DNA of 64,000 bases from Mycobacterium sp. OTB74 (lineage in GTDB: Bacteria > Actinomycetota > Actinomycetes > Mycobacteriales > Mycobacteriaceae), in NCBI RefSeq assembly GCF_029892685.1, contig NZ_JARXVD010000015.1, positions 62,001-126,000 of the forward strand. The letters are read 5' to 3'. Below the pieces are notes generated by a model, which had not been told where the DNA came from, made no database searches, and saw nothing but the letters and a program-made list of their open reading frames with translations. Both the position numbers and the translations under genes were made by a program. Shown here piece after piece: positions 8,358-16,673 of the stretch (the stretch's first letter is position 1; every line of letters begins with the position of its first letter).

Positions 8358-9658
8358 GCAGGCTCCTGAGCTTGGGCGGCCGCACGGGCGGCGCCAGGCA
8401 GGGCGTCGGCGATCCGCTCGAACGCCGCGTCGTCGAGGGCAGTCGAGACGAACCAGGTCTCAAAAGCGCTGCACGGCGGGTAGATACCGGCATCGAGCAG
8501 GCCGTGGAAGAAGGCCGGGTAACGCCAGGTTTCGGTGGCCTTGGCCGAGTCGAAGTCGGTGACCTGACCGTCACCGAAGAACACGGTCAAGAAGTTGCCC
8601 GCGCGCGAAATCTTGTGTGCCACAGACGCTTCGGTGAGCGCATCGGAGATCAGTCCGGACAGCCGGTCGGCGTTGGTGTCCAGCGCGGCATAGACGGCGT
8701 CATCTGCGGCACGCAGCGTGGCCAGGCCCGCGGCCATGGCCACCGGGTTACCCGAGAGTGTGCCGGCCTGATAGACCGGGCCCAGCGGGGCGAGCCGCTC
8801 CATGACTTCGGCGCGGCCACCGAATGCCGCGGCGGGCAGGCCGCCGCTCATCACCTTGCCGAAGGTGAACAGGTCTGCGTCGACGGGATCGATGCCGTAC
8901 CAACCGCCTCGGCTGACCCGAAAGCCGGTCATCACCTCGTCCATGATCAGCAGCGCGCCGGCGTCGGCGGTGATCTGTCGCAGTGCCGCGTTGTAGCCGG
9001 GCGCCGGCGGCACTGTACCCATGTTGCCGGGGCTGGCTTCGGTGATGACGCACGCGATCTGGTCGCCGAGCTCGGCGAAGGTGGCCCGCACCGCATCCAG
9101 GTCGTTGTAGGGCAACACGATGGTATCGGCAGCGGCCGCGCCGGTGACACCGGGCGACGACGGCAGGCCAAGCGTCGCGACACCGGAACCCGCGGCGGCC
9201 AGCAGCGCGTCGCTGTGACCGTGGTAGCAGCCGGAGAACTTCACGATCTTGGGCCGGCCGGTGAAGCCGCGAGCCAGCCGGATGGCGCTCATGGTGGCCT
9301 CGGTACCGGAGTTGACGAAGCGGATGAGCTGCACCGGAGCCACCCGGTCGATGATCTCGCGGGCCAACTCGGTCTCGGCGGGCGTCGGCGCTCCGAAGGA
9401 CAGGCCGTTGGCCGCGACAGTCTGCACCGCTTCGACCACCGCGGGGTGGGCGTGACCCAGGATCATCGGGCCCCAGGAACACACCAGGTCGACGTAGCGG
9501 TTGCCGTCGGCGTCGGTCAGCCAGTAGCCGCTCGCGGAGGTGATGAACCGCGGCGTACCGCCGACTGAGGAGAAGGCCCGCACCGGCGAATTGACCCCGC
9601 CAGGGATGACAGTGGACGCGTCGGCGAACAGTTTCGCGGAGACGTCGGTAGAAACCAT
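8354..9658 (-). CDS. hemL: glutamate-1-semialdehyde 2,1-aminomutase
   Basis: HemL is a PLP enzyme converting glutamate-1-semialdehyde to 5-aminolevulinate in the C5 haem pathway. The 434-aa class III aminotransferase fold shows GVNSPVRAFSSVGG near residue 20, the PLP region IMDEVMTGFRVSRGG, and the Schiff-base Lys in TFGKVMSGGLPAAAFGG (about residue 266). ATG at 9658 is chosen; the frame extends 12 codons further upstream with a poorer start. It heads the cytochrome c maturation operon, and HemA, C, D and B are encoded 9-14 kb away. Confidence 0.93.
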   Translation of the reverse strand: MVSTDVSAKLFADASTVIPGGVNSPVRAFSSVGGTPRFITSASGYWLTDADGNRYVDLVCSWGPMILGHAHPAVVEAVQTVAANGLSFGAPTPAETELAREIIDRVAPVQLIRFVNSGTEATMSAIRLARGFTGRPKIVKFSGCYHGHSDALLAAAGSGVATLGLPSSPGVTGAAAADTIVLPYNDLDAVRATFAELGDQIACVITEASPGNMGTVPPAPGYNAALRQITADAGALLIMDEVMTGFRVSRGGWYGIDPVDADLFTFGKVMSGGLPAAAFGGRAEVMERLAPLGPVYQAGTLSGNPVAMAAGLATLRAADDAVYAALDTNADRLSGLISDALTEASVAHKISRAGNFLTVFFGDGQVTDFDSAKATETWRYPAFFHGLLDAGIYPPCSAFETWFVSTALDDAAFERIADALPGAARAAAQAQEPA

Positions 9659-9871
9659 GACCACCAGTGTCCCAGGCGTGCGCGAATGGACCAACTACAG
9701 GGCGTAGTCGAAGGCTGATACCGCCCTTGGGCCGCCGCGGCGGGCGCAGTCATCCCACGCGCCGCCCGACCTGGCGCCGACGGTTGTGTCCGCCTCTGTT
9801 GCCTGGAACAGCGACGCAAGTGGCAGACGTGACAACAGTGCCGCACGCGACCCAGCAGACCCGGCGCAGCC

Positions 9872-10258
9872 CTACTTCTGCAGCGTGAGCTTGAACACCG
9901 GATGGTCGACATCGTCGGGCAGTTGCTGCCAGTAGCCCTCGACCACCTTGCCGGCCAACGGCCGGTACACCGCGATGATCGGCGCCCGCTGTTCGACCGG
10001 CACCTCGCCGGCCAGATAGTTCACCTTGCCGAGAGCCACCACCGGATTGGCCCGGACGTTTTTCACCCACGCCGATTCACCGCGGGTGGACACCAGGTAC
10101 TTCACCCCGTCCACCTCCGGAACGACGACCGGGATGCGCTGCAATTCGCCATTGGAGGCTCGGGTGACCGTCAGCGTCTCGCTGCCACCGGCACCGGTGA
10201 CCCGCGCGATGCGGTTGAAGACGTGAACCACGAACCACGGCGGCTTGAGATAGGCCAT
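9872..10258 (-). CDS. F420-type nitroreductase family protein (Ddn-like fold)
   Basis: The 128-aa split beta-barrel protein resembles deazaflavin(F420)-dependent nitroreductases and quinone reductases of the Ddn family: an N-terminal hydrophobic PPWFVVHVFNRIA, then a core with RIPVVVPEVDGVKYLVSTRG, and SAWVKNVRANP typical of the cofactor pocket. It starts 2 nt after the stop of the aminotransferase, so the two form an operon. Cofactor use and substrate are inferred. The 213-nt gap on its downstream side (9659-9871) holds nothing I recognise. Confidence 0.75.
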   Translation of the reverse strand: MAYLKPPWFVVHVFNRIARVTGAGGSETLTVTRASNGELQRIPVVVPEVDGVKYLVSTRGESAWVKNVRANPVVALGKVNYLAGEVPVEQRAPIIAVYRPLAGKVVEGYWQQLPDDVDHPVFKLTLQK

Positions 10259-10260
10259 GA

Positions 10261-11589
10261 CTACACCCCTGACAGTGCGTCGTCGAGGATGTCCAAGCCT
10301 CGCTTGGCATCGTCGATGCTGATGTTGCAGGGCGGCACCAGGTGGAAGCGGTTGTAATTCATGAACAACAGCAGACCGCTCTTCTTGGCGCGCGTATTGA
10401 TGGCGCCCATCTCCGGCGAGCTGCCGCCGTAGGGTGCCAGCGGCTCCTTGGTCGCGCGGTCCTTGACCAGCTCCACCGCCCAGAACACCCCCAGGCCGCG
10501 GACGTCGCCGACGATGTCGTGCTTCTCGGCCAAGGCAGCCAGGCCCGGACCGAAGACGTCGGTGCCGATCATCTCGGCGTTCTCGACGATCTTCTCGTCG
10601 TGCATCGCGGTCAGCGTTGCCACCGACGCGGCGCAGGCCAGCGGGTGACCCGAGTACGTCAGCCCACCCCCGTACGGCTTGTCCAGGAAGCGGTCCAGGA
10701 TCTTGTCGCTGACGATGACACCGCCGAGCGGCACATAGCCGGAGTTGACGCCCTTGGCGAAGGTGATCAGGTCAGGGCTGACGCCAAAGTTGTCCAGCGC
10801 GAACCACTTTCCGGTGCGCCCGAAGCCGGCCATCACCTCGTCGAGGATCATCACGATGCCGTGCTGGTCGCACAGTTCGCGCACGCCCTGCAGGTAGCCC
10901 GGGGGCGGCGGCATGATGCCGACGGTGCCGGGCACCGATTCCAGGATGATCGCCGCGAACGCCCCCGGACCTTCGAACTCGATGACCGAGCGCAGATGCG
11001 CCAACGAGCGTTCCGTCTCCTCCTCGGGTGTCTGCGAACCGAACTGGCTGCGGTACAGGAACGGGCCGAAGAAGTGCGTGGTGCCTGCGGTGCCGTAGTC
11101 GTTGCCCCAACGCCGGGTGTCACCGGTCAGGTTGACCGCCAGCTGAGTGCCGCCGTGGTAGCTGCGGTAGGTGGACAGCGTCTTGTAGCGGCCGGTGTAC
11201 ACGCGGGCCATCCGGACGGCGTGCTCGACGGCGTCGGCGCCGCCATTGGTGAAGAACACCCGGTTGAACCCTTCGGGGGCCACCTGGCAGATCAGATCGG
11301 CAGCGGTGGCGCGGGCCTCATTGGCGTGCTGCGGTGCGATGGTGCAGAGCTTGGCGGCCTGCTCGGCGATCGCGGCCACCACCTTTGGGTGCTGGTGGCC
11401 GATGTTGGTGAACACCAGCTGGCTGGAGAAGTCCAGCAGCCGGTTGCCGTCGCCGTCGACGACGTAGCTGCCCTCAGCGCCGGTGATGACCAGCGGGTCC
11501 AGATTGCCCTGCGCGGACCACGAGTGGAACACGCGACTGCGTTCCAGGTCGTAGATCCGACGGGCGTCGGGATTTGTGGGCGCGGGCAT
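10261..11589 (-). CDS. class III PLP-dependent aminotransferase
   Basis: This 442-aa fold type I, class III aminotransferase may use omega-amino acids or amines with pyruvate or 2-oxoglutarate. Visible elements are SSQLVFTNIGHQHPKV, FTNGGADAVEHAVRMAR, the Asp-bearing ILDEVMAGFGRTGKWF, and the Schiff-base Lys in TFAKGVNSGYVPLGG (about residue 277). ATG 11589 is preceded by AGGAGG 5 nt upstream, which fixes the start. It is co-transcribed with the F420-type protein. The substrate is not determinable; a resemblance to Rv3329 is likely. Confidence 0.85.
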   Translation of the reverse strand: MPAPTNPDARRIYDLERSRVFHSWSAQGNLDPLVITGAEGSYVVDGDGNRLLDFSSQLVFTNIGHQHPKVVAAIAEQAAKLCTIAPQHANEARATAADLICQVAPEGFNRVFFTNGGADAVEHAVRMARVYTGRYKTLSTYRSYHGGTQLAVNLTGDTRRWGNDYGTAGTTHFFGPFLYRSQFGSQTPEEETERSLAHLRSVIEFEGPGAFAAIILESVPGTVGIMPPPPGYLQGVRELCDQHGIVMILDEVMAGFGRTGKWFALDNFGVSPDLITFAKGVNSGYVPLGGVIVSDKILDRFLDKPYGGGLTYSGHPLACAASVATLTAMHDEKIVENAEMIGTDVFGPGLAALAEKHDIVGDVRGLGVFWAVELVKDRATKEPLAPYGGSSPEMGAINTRAKKSGLLLFMNYNRFHLVPPCNISIDDAKRGLDILDDALSGV

Positions 11590-11696
11590 GGATCCCTCCT
11601 TGAGGCTGAAACCTGGCGGGCCGCTTGCGCGACGCCGATGTCGCCGTGGCCGACTGTCGCTGAGGTTACTCGCTGGCCTAGCCATCACTTGCCGCG

Positions 11697-12095
11697 ATGA
11701 CGGACGATGGCGACATGCAAATGCCACAGTGGGTCGCACGACTGAACCGATACACCATTAATCCCGTGATGCGGCTCTGGGCCGGCTGGGCGCCCGCCAT
11801 GGGCATTATGGAACACGTCGGACGTAAGTCCGGCAAGACTTTTCGTACCCCGCTGACGGTGTTCAGCACCGACGACGGGGTCGCCATCTTGCTGACCTAC
11901 GGGCCGAACCGGGACTGGCTCAAGAACATCACCGCCGCCGGCGGTGGGCGGCTGAAGCGTCACGGCCACACGTTCGATGTCACCGAACCCCGGATGGTCA
12001 CCCGCGCCGAAGCCGCCGGACAGGTCACCGGCCTCGGACGGTTTGCGTTCCCGCACTTGCCTTTTGACTACGCGGTGCTACTCCACCGGGCCTGA
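11697..12095 (+). CDS. F420-type nitroreductase family deazaflavin-dependent oxidoreductase
   Basis: The 132-aa protein is of the same split-barrel family as the one at 9872. The signature VGRKSGKTFRTPLTVFSTDDG (about residues 41-60) is characteristic of mycobacterial Ddn-type proteins, followed by LLTYGPNRDWLKNITAAG. An internal ATG at 11715 is an alternative start. It is convergent with the mycothiol-type gene, and the 3' ends overlap by 18 nt. The substrate is unknown; members reduce quinones, nitroimidazoles or similar compounds with F420H2. Confidence 0.8.
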   Translation: MTDDGDMQMPQWVARLNRYTINPVMRLWAGWAPAMGIMEHVGRKSGKTFRTPLTVFSTDDGVAILLTYGPNRDWLKNITAAGGGRLKRHGHTFDVTEPRMVTRAEAAGQVTGLGRFAFPHLPFDYAVLLHRA

Positions 12096-12716
12096 GCTCT
12101 TCAGGTTCTGACGCAGCCGGTCAAGGCCGGGCCCGCTGAGTTCCTCCAGCGCGCTCAGCCGGGCGCCCATCGCCATCAGCAGCGACTCGCCGGGACCGCT
12201 CACCAGCGGACCGCTGCCGAACGACCAGTCGACATCGGTGGCCGCCAGCCGTACTCCCCTGGCCCGCCACGCGCCGCGCATCAGCGGTGCGTACCGCGCG
12301 AAATCGAGCACGGCGCACAGCCGCCCGTCCGGGATGGCCCGCGGTATCCCCAGTGGGCGGCGGATGTCCTGCTGGTGCACCATGCCGTCGACCAGCGCGA
12401 TCATGCCGCCGAAGCCGGCGGTGAACCCGTGCGGGTCGGGGTGACGCTGGACCATCTGACACAGCTGCTCGGAGGTCCAGTCGCGATACAGGTTCAGCAC
12501 GCGGGCATTGATCCGGCCCGGGATGAGCCCGCCTCGCACGAATTGCCAGACGGTCTCACCCCGGCTCAGCTCATCGAAACCGAAGGCATGCGCGGCCACG
12601 TCGCGCACCCGCCAGCCCGTACACAGCGATTGTTGGTCCCACTGCTCGGGAGTGAGCCCGGACAGCAGTTCGACGAAGTCCGCGCGCTCGGCCCGGGCCA
12701 GGTCCATTGTCGTCAT
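12078..12716 (-). CDS. maleylpyruvate isomerase/DinB-fold family protein (mycothiol-dependent type, TIGR03083)
   Basis: The 212-aa four-helix-bundle protein begins with the family N-terminus (ERADFVELLSGLTPEQWDQQSLCTGWRVRDVAAHAFGF, about residues 10-45). The Trp-Asp and the RDVAAH histidine correspond to the metal site of mycothiol-dependent maleylpyruvate isomerase relatives. Its start overlaps the AHSA1 stop by 4 nt, making it the third gene of the ArsR operon. Metal binding and thiol-transferase activity are family inference; the same organism makes mycothiol (mshA at 37.2 kb). Confidence 0.75.
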   Translation of the reverse strand: MTTMDLARAERADFVELLSGLTPEQWDQQSLCTGWRVRDVAAHAFGFDELSRGETVWQFVRGGLIPGRINARVLNLYRDWTSEQLCQMVQRHPDPHGFTAGFGGMIALVDGMVHQQDIRRPLGIPRAIPDGRLCAVLDFARYAPLMRGAWRARGVRLAATDVDWSFGSGPLVSGPGESLLMAMGARLSALEELSGPGLDRLRQNLKSSGPVE

Positions 12717-13198
12717 GAAGCAGCCGCGGCCTCGGCAAACCGCTCCAGGGTGTTGGGCCAGCCACCGGGCGAATCAAGGATGCCGCGCATCTGCTCTGCC
12801 GCATCGCCATACCGCTCCAGGTTGGTGTGCCGTAGGTCAACGCGGGTGTGGCCTGGCCCTTCGGCGGTGAAGGTGATCTCGACGTCGGTCTGGAACTCCG
12901 GGTCGAACTTCCAGTCCGCGCCAATCTGCCACAGCAGCACCACTTTTCGCGGCGGTTGCCAATCCGCTACCCGACCCCACTGGCACTCGGTACCGTCGGC
13001 ACCGCGTTCATACCAGCGGCCACCGGCCCGCGGTTCGATGACCACCGCTTCGAAGGGCGAGCCGCCGATCGAATGTTCAGCCGGCCAGTAGTCGGTCATC
13101 CTTTCGGTGAACAGCTCGAATGCCTGTTGTTCCGACAGCGGCACGGTCACCGATCGGAAGACCTCCACAACGGTCGACTCATTGCTCATCTTGCTCAT
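12713..13198 (-). CDS. SRPBCC/AHSA1 domain protein
   Basis: The 161-aa START-like domain protein has the pattern VFRSVTVPLSEQQAFELFT and PGHTRVDLRHTNLERYG. ArsR-AHSA1 pairs are a common actinobacterial arrangement. The ATG at 13198 is chosen because GGGGA precedes it by 6 nt; ATG 13189 is an alternative, and upstream codons lie deeper inside arsR. It overlaps arsR by 20 nt and the downstream gene by 4 nt. The ligand is unknown. Confidence 0.82.
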   Translation of the reverse strand: MSKMSNESTVVEVFRSVTVPLSEQQAFELFTERMTDYWPAEHSIGGSPFEAVVIEPRAGGRWYERGADGTECQWGRVADWQPPRKVVLLWQIGADWKFDPEFQTDVEITFTAEGPGHTRVDLRHTNLERYGDAAEQMRGILDSPGGWPNTLERFAEAAAAS

Positions 13199-13541
13199 CG
13201 TTGTTCCCCAGTTCTTTGTCGAGTTCTGCATCGCGCTGCGCCTGCGCAGCCAAAATGGCGAAGTTGTCCAGCGTGGTTTCCCAGAACCGGTCGAGGTAAT
13301 CCCGCACCGCCATCAGCCCCGCTTGATTCACCCGGTAAACCCGGCGAGTGCCGGCCACTTGCTCCACCACCAGCGCGGCTTCCTTCAGCACCCGCAGGTG
13401 CTGCGAGACCGCCGGACGGGACACCGGCAGCCGGTCTGCCAATGCCCCTACGGCACTGGGGCCCTCGACGAGGATCTCCAGAATCGCCCGACGCGTGCGG
13501 TCTCCCAGTGCGTCGAGAACAGCGTCGGCAGTCGGTGGCAT
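13179..13541 (-). CDS. ArsR-family transcriptional repressor
   Basis: The 120-aa winged-helix protein has recognition helix SRPAVSQHLRVLKEAALV (about residues 45-62) and the wing GTRRVYRVNQAGL. No metal-binding cysteine pair is present, so it is probably not a metal sensor. It is the first gene of an operon with the AHSA1 and mycothiol-type genes. The ATG starts only 3 nt from a 19-bp inverted repeat that is almost certainly its own operator, and no RBS fits between, so the message is probably leaderless. Confidence 0.88.
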   Translation of the reverse strand: MPPTADAVLDALGDRTRRAILEILVEGPSAVGALADRLPVSRPAVSQHLRVLKEAALVVEQVAGTRRVYRVNQAGLMAVRDYLDRFWETTLDNFAILAAQAQRDAELDKELGNNDEQDEQ

Positions 13542-13544
13542 ATT

Positions 13545-13596
13545 GGTAAGTCTCCACTAACGGTAAGCATTGGTCAACCGTTAGTGGAAACTTACC
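13545..13596 (-). promoter_or_regulatory. ArsR operator/promoter: 19-bp inverted repeat with -35 box in the spacer
   Basis: The arms GGTAAGTCTCCACTAACGG (13545-13563) and CCGTTAGTGGAAACTTACC (13578-13596) are reverse complements with one mismatch, separated by 14 nt. On the minus strand TTGACC (13572-13577), a good -35 element, lies in the spacer. The -10 region and start point would fall in the left arm next to the arsR ATG. Binding would block the promoter directly. Confidence 0.8.
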
Positions 13597-13597
13597 C

Positions 13598-14209
13598 TCA
13601 AGGAGAAGTGGTCGCCTTCGTCGACTGCGCCCGCAGCGCCGGCGGCAGGCTGGGTAGGAAGTGCCGGGCCGCGAAGGCACGGATGTCCTCGGCGGTGTCC
13701 AGCGCCTCGACGCTCGGCAGCATCAGCGCCATCGCGGCGTACCGCAGGATGGTGTCGGCCAGATCGTTGACGGCCTGTTCGCCGATCCGGTCGGCGAACC
13801 CCGCCGGGAAGATGACCCGCAGGGCTGTGGCCATCCGGTCGACCGCCGCAGAGTAATGGCGGTGCGCCAACTCCAGCAGCAGCGCCGGCTCGTCGACCAT
13901 CAACTGGTTGAGCACCCGATGCCTGCGGAACCGCAAGATCGACAGAGTGAACGCTTCGACGTACAAATCCGATTGCGGCGCAGCATTTTTCAGCTCGTCA
14001 GCGATATCGGCGAACAACTCGGTGTTCTCCCGCTCGACCACAGCAGCGACCAATTCGTCACGGTTGGCAAAACGTCGGTAGATGGTGGTGCGGCTGACCC
14101 CTGCCCGTTTGGCGACATCGTCCAGCGCGACCCGACGGATGCCGTGCCGTTCGAATTCCGCCAGGGCTGCATCGAGGATGACAGCCGTCGCGTCAGTGGC
14201 CGTGGGCAT
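13598..14209 (-). CDS. TetR-family transcriptional regulator
   Basis: The 203-aa protein has an N-terminal TetR HTH (VALDDVAKRAGVSRTTIYRR, about residues 27-46, followed by FANRDELVAAVVERE) and an all-helical ligand domain. ATG 14209 overlaps the end of the MpaB gene by 17 nt, so it is the second gene of that operon and probably its repressor through the palindrome at 15071-15096. Its stop is 1 nt from the ArsR operator. Confidence 0.85.
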   Translation of the reverse strand: MPTATDATAVILDAALAEFERHGIRRVALDDVAKRAGVSRTTIYRRFANRDELVAAVVERENTELFADIADELKNAAPQSDLYVEAFTLSILRFRRHRVLNQLMVDEPALLLELAHRHYSAAVDRMATALRVIFPAGFADRIGEQAVNDLADTILRYAAMALMLPSVEALDTAEDIRAFAARHFLPSLPPALRAQSTKATTSP

Positions 14210-15062
14210 AGCCCACTTGCGCAAACTTGTTGTACCGCACCGACATCGGCAACCGGTCCCACATCCAGTTGACCGGCTTGGAGCGCCACGCCGCGGCGAA
14301 CAGTTGGTAGGCCCGCTCCTGCCGGTCGGTCCACGGCAGCTCCAGCATTTCGCGCGCCTGGGGCGGCAGACCGCCGGTGGTCAGGAAAGCCGCGACCGGG
14401 TTGAACACCGGCGCGACCATTCGCCACGCCACCGGGTTTACCGCCTTGGGCTTCGGAAAGCCCTTGGTGACATAGCCGACGCCGTATCTGGCCGTTTTAT
14501 GTGGTACCGCAACATCATTCAGCATGTGTGCCCAGTACTGCTCGAACTCGGCATAGGTCGCCGGCATCGGGCGTTCGCTGACGCCGTAGCGGCGATACCA
14601 GGTCTTTGATTCGAGGTAGATCCGTTCCTTCTCGTCGTCGGTCAACCGCTTGACGAAGGTGTCGGCGAAGTACAGCACCTGCTCGACGAAAGTGGCGTGG
14701 GCCCAGTAATACGTCTCCGGGTCAAGGGCATGGTAACGGCTCCCGTCGGGCATGTCGCCCTTGATGTTGTGGTGGAAGTCGCGGACCTGGGTGCCGGCCT
14801 GAGAGCCGGAGCTGTCGTCGTCCGAACCATAAACGGTGCGGAAGATCGGCGGCAACGACCGCTTGATCCGAGCCGAGGTGTCGGCGAAGAACACGGAATG
14901 GTCCAGCACTCCCTGCCCAAGTTCGGCCAGCATGTTCTGCAGCACTGCGGGCCGCGGGCCGATCAGGAACATCCGGTTGTCGCCGAAGTACTTCCACACC
15001 AACGAATCGGGCCCCAGCGGGAGGGCGTCGACCAGCTCCGACTGTTCCACAGTTTCGGTCAT
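14193..15062 (-). CDS. oxygenase MpaB family protein (DUF2236)
   Basis: The 289-aa protein fits the MpaB/Lcp-like DUF2236 family of haem-dependent oxygenases or peroxidases: GPDSLVWKYFGDNRMFLIGP near residue 18, HATFVEQVLYFADTFVKRL with a conserved His near 125, and a C-terminal amphipathic region. ATG 15062 follows an 8-nt leader from a palindromic operator. It is co-transcribed with the TetR gene. The substrate is unknown; family members include rubber oxygenase and mycophenolic acid pathway enzymes. Confidence 0.8.
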   Translation of the reverse strand: MTETVEQSELVDALPLGPDSLVWKYFGDNRMFLIGPRPAVLQNMLAELGQGVLDHSVFFADTSARIKRSLPPIFRTVYGSDDDSSGSQAGTQVRDFHHNIKGDMPDGSRYHALDPETYYWAHATFVEQVLYFADTFVKRLTDDEKERIYLESKTWYRRYGVSERPMPATYAEFEQYWAHMLNDVAVPHKTARYGVGYVTKGFPKPKAVNPVAWRMVAPVFNPVAAFLTTGGLPPQAREMLELPWTDRQERAYQLFAAAWRSKPVNWMWDRLPMSVRYNKFAQVGYAHGH

Positions 15063-15070
15063 GCGGACAG

Positions 15071-15096
15071 TGTTACAAATTTTGCACTTTGTAGCA
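15071..15096 (-). promoter_or_regulatory. probable TetR operator upstream of the MpaB-TetR operon
   Basis: TGTTACAAA (15071-15079) and TTTGTAGCA (15088-15096) form a 9-bp inverted repeat with one mismatch around an 8-nt spacer. It sits 8 nt upstream of the MpaB ATG, a size and position typical for autoregulating TetR repressors. Which regulator binds it is inference. Confidence 0.65.
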
Positions 15097-15199
15097 ATGG
15101 GGCATACCCCACCCATATACACGCGAGCGTGCGTGTCGGCGGCCGACTCCCCCGCAAGCGGGAGGTACCCCCAGCACGGCTCGCGGAAAAAGGAGGGGT

Positions 15200-16411
15200 C
15201 TACTTCACCGGCAGGCCGGTGAGCGCCCGGCCCATCACCAGCCGCTGAATCTCACTGGTGCCCTCGAAGATGGTGAAGATTTTGGCGTCGCGGTGCATCC
15301 GCTCGACGGGATAGTCCCGGGTGTAGCCGTTGCCGCCGAGGATCTGGATGGCCTCGTCAGTGACGTAGACCGCCGCCTCACTCGCCACGAGCTTGGCCAT
15401 GGAACCCTCGGCATTCAGGAACGGCTTGTTGTTGCGGGCCATCCACCCGGCCCGCCACACCAGCAGCCGGGCGCTGTCCACCTTGGTCTTCATGTCGGCG
15501 AGCTTGAACGCGATGGCCTGGAAGTCGCCGACCGGCTTGCCGAACTGCTCGCGCTGCTGGGCGTACTCCAGCGCATACTCGTAGGCTGCCCGGGCGACAC
15601 CGAGCGCCATGGCGCCGACCGTCGGCCGGGTGCGCTCAAAGGTCTTCATCGCGGCCTGGCCCGCCGAACTCTTGCCTTCCCGAGTACGGGCGATCCGCTC
15701 CTCGAACTTCTCCCGGCCACCGATGATCAGCCGGCCCGGGATCCGAACGTCGTCGAGCACCACCTCGGCGGTGTGCGAGGCCCGGATGCCGTGCTTACGG
15801 AACTTCTGTCCCTGACTGAAGCCCTTGGTGCCCGGCGGGATGATGAACGTCGCCTGGCCCCGCGACCCCAACTCGGGGTACACCGAGGCCACCACGATGT
15901 GGACGTTGGCGATGCCGCCGTTGGTGGCCCAGGTCTTGGTGCCGTTCAGCACCCACTCGTCGGTGGCCTCGTTGTAGCGCGCCTTGGTGATGATCGCCGA
16001 AACGTCCGATCCCGCACCAGGTTCGGACGAACAGAACGACGCGAGCTTGACGTCGTCGGCCGTGCCGAACATCTGTGGCAGCCACTCACCCATCTGTTCC
16101 GGGGTGCCGGTGGACGCCAGCGACGCCGCCGCCAGCCCGGTGCCCATGATGGCCAGCGCGATGCCCGCATCACCCCAGAACATCTCTTCGAACGCCGTCA
16201 GCATGCCCAGCCCACTCGGCTCAGCGGCCTGGGTGGCGAAGAACTCCATCGAGTACAGGCCGACCTTGGCGGCCTCCTGGATCAACGGCCACGGGGTCTC
16301 TTCGCGCTCGTCCCACTCCTCGGCCGCAGGCCGGATCGTGTTGACAGCGAATTCGTGGACCCAGTCTCGGACCTCGATGACATCGTCGGAAAGTTGGAGC
16401 GAAAACGACAT
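15200..16411 (-). CDS. acyl-CoA dehydrogenase
   Basis: The 403-aa FAD flavoprotein catalyses alpha,beta-dehydrogenation of an acyl-CoA. It has the family layout: helical N-terminal domain, FCSSEPGAGSDVSAIITKA (about residue 135) and TWATNGGIANVHIV for the middle domain, and a C-terminal domain with QILGGNGYTRDYPVERMHRD, and IFEGTSEIQRLVMGR at the end. ATG 16411 begins MSFSLQLSDDVIEVRDWVHE. It ends 137 nt before the MpaB operon with a weak GC hairpin around 15147-15164. The chain-length specificity is not evident. Confidence 0.88.
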   Translation of the reverse strand: MSFSLQLSDDVIEVRDWVHEFAVNTIRPAAEEWDEREETPWPLIQEAAKVGLYSMEFFATQAAEPSGLGMLTAFEEMFWGDAGIALAIMGTGLAAASLASTGTPEQMGEWLPQMFGTADDVKLASFCSSEPGAGSDVSAIITKARYNEATDEWVLNGTKTWATNGGIANVHIVVASVYPELGSRGQATFIIPPGTKGFSQGQKFRKHGIRASHTAEVVLDDVRIPGRLIIGGREKFEERIARTREGKSSAGQAAMKTFERTRPTVGAMALGVARAAYEYALEYAQQREQFGKPVGDFQAIAFKLADMKTKVDSARLLVWRAGWMARNNKPFLNAEGSMAKLVASEAAVYVTDEAIQILGGNGYTRDYPVERMHRDAKIFTIFEGTSEIQRLVMGRALTGLPVK

Positions 16412-16421
16412 GGAGGCAACC

Positions 16422-16673
16422 CTACTGGCTGCGCCGTAACCGCCCGATCCCCAGCACCGCGAGAACCCCGGCGACCATCGCCAGGAACAACGAAAGCGAC
16501 AGGTTGGCCGGGTCGTACAGGACCGAGGTCTTCGTCGGTTCACCTGCGATCACGGGCTGCACCTGGGCAACCGAGGACGCGGCCAGCCAGCTCCACACGC
16601 ACGCGACCGCCGCCGCCAACGCCAACAGCAGCTCGGCAGCCGCGATGATCCGACTGCGTTGTCGCCCACTCAC
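16422..16673 (-). CDS. small two-helix membrane protein (Rv0514-like)
   Basis: The 83-aa protein has two hydrophobic helices (about residues 9-30 and 57-76) separated by an extracytoplasmic loop (VQPVIAGEPTKTSVLYDPANL). The GTG at 16673 overlaps the upstream stop by 4 nt (GTGA). It is the last gene of the hemACDB-membrane gene operon. The function is unknown. Confidence 0.7.
   Translation of the reverse strand: MSGRQRSRIIAAAELLLALAAAVACVWSWLAASSVAQVQPVIAGEPTKTSVLYDPANLSLSLFLAMVAGVLAVLGIGRLRRSQ

Noticed and set aside
10342..11700. 452-aa plus-strand ORF opposite the class III aminotransferase
   Set aside because: This is a shadow of a gene with a clear RBS and PLP motifs; the translated product is low-complexity Gly/Ala/Val.
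15293..16648. 451-aa plus-strand ORF opposite the acyl-CoA dehydrogenase
   Set aside because: The reverse strand has all acyl-CoA dehydrogenase signatures; this frame has none.
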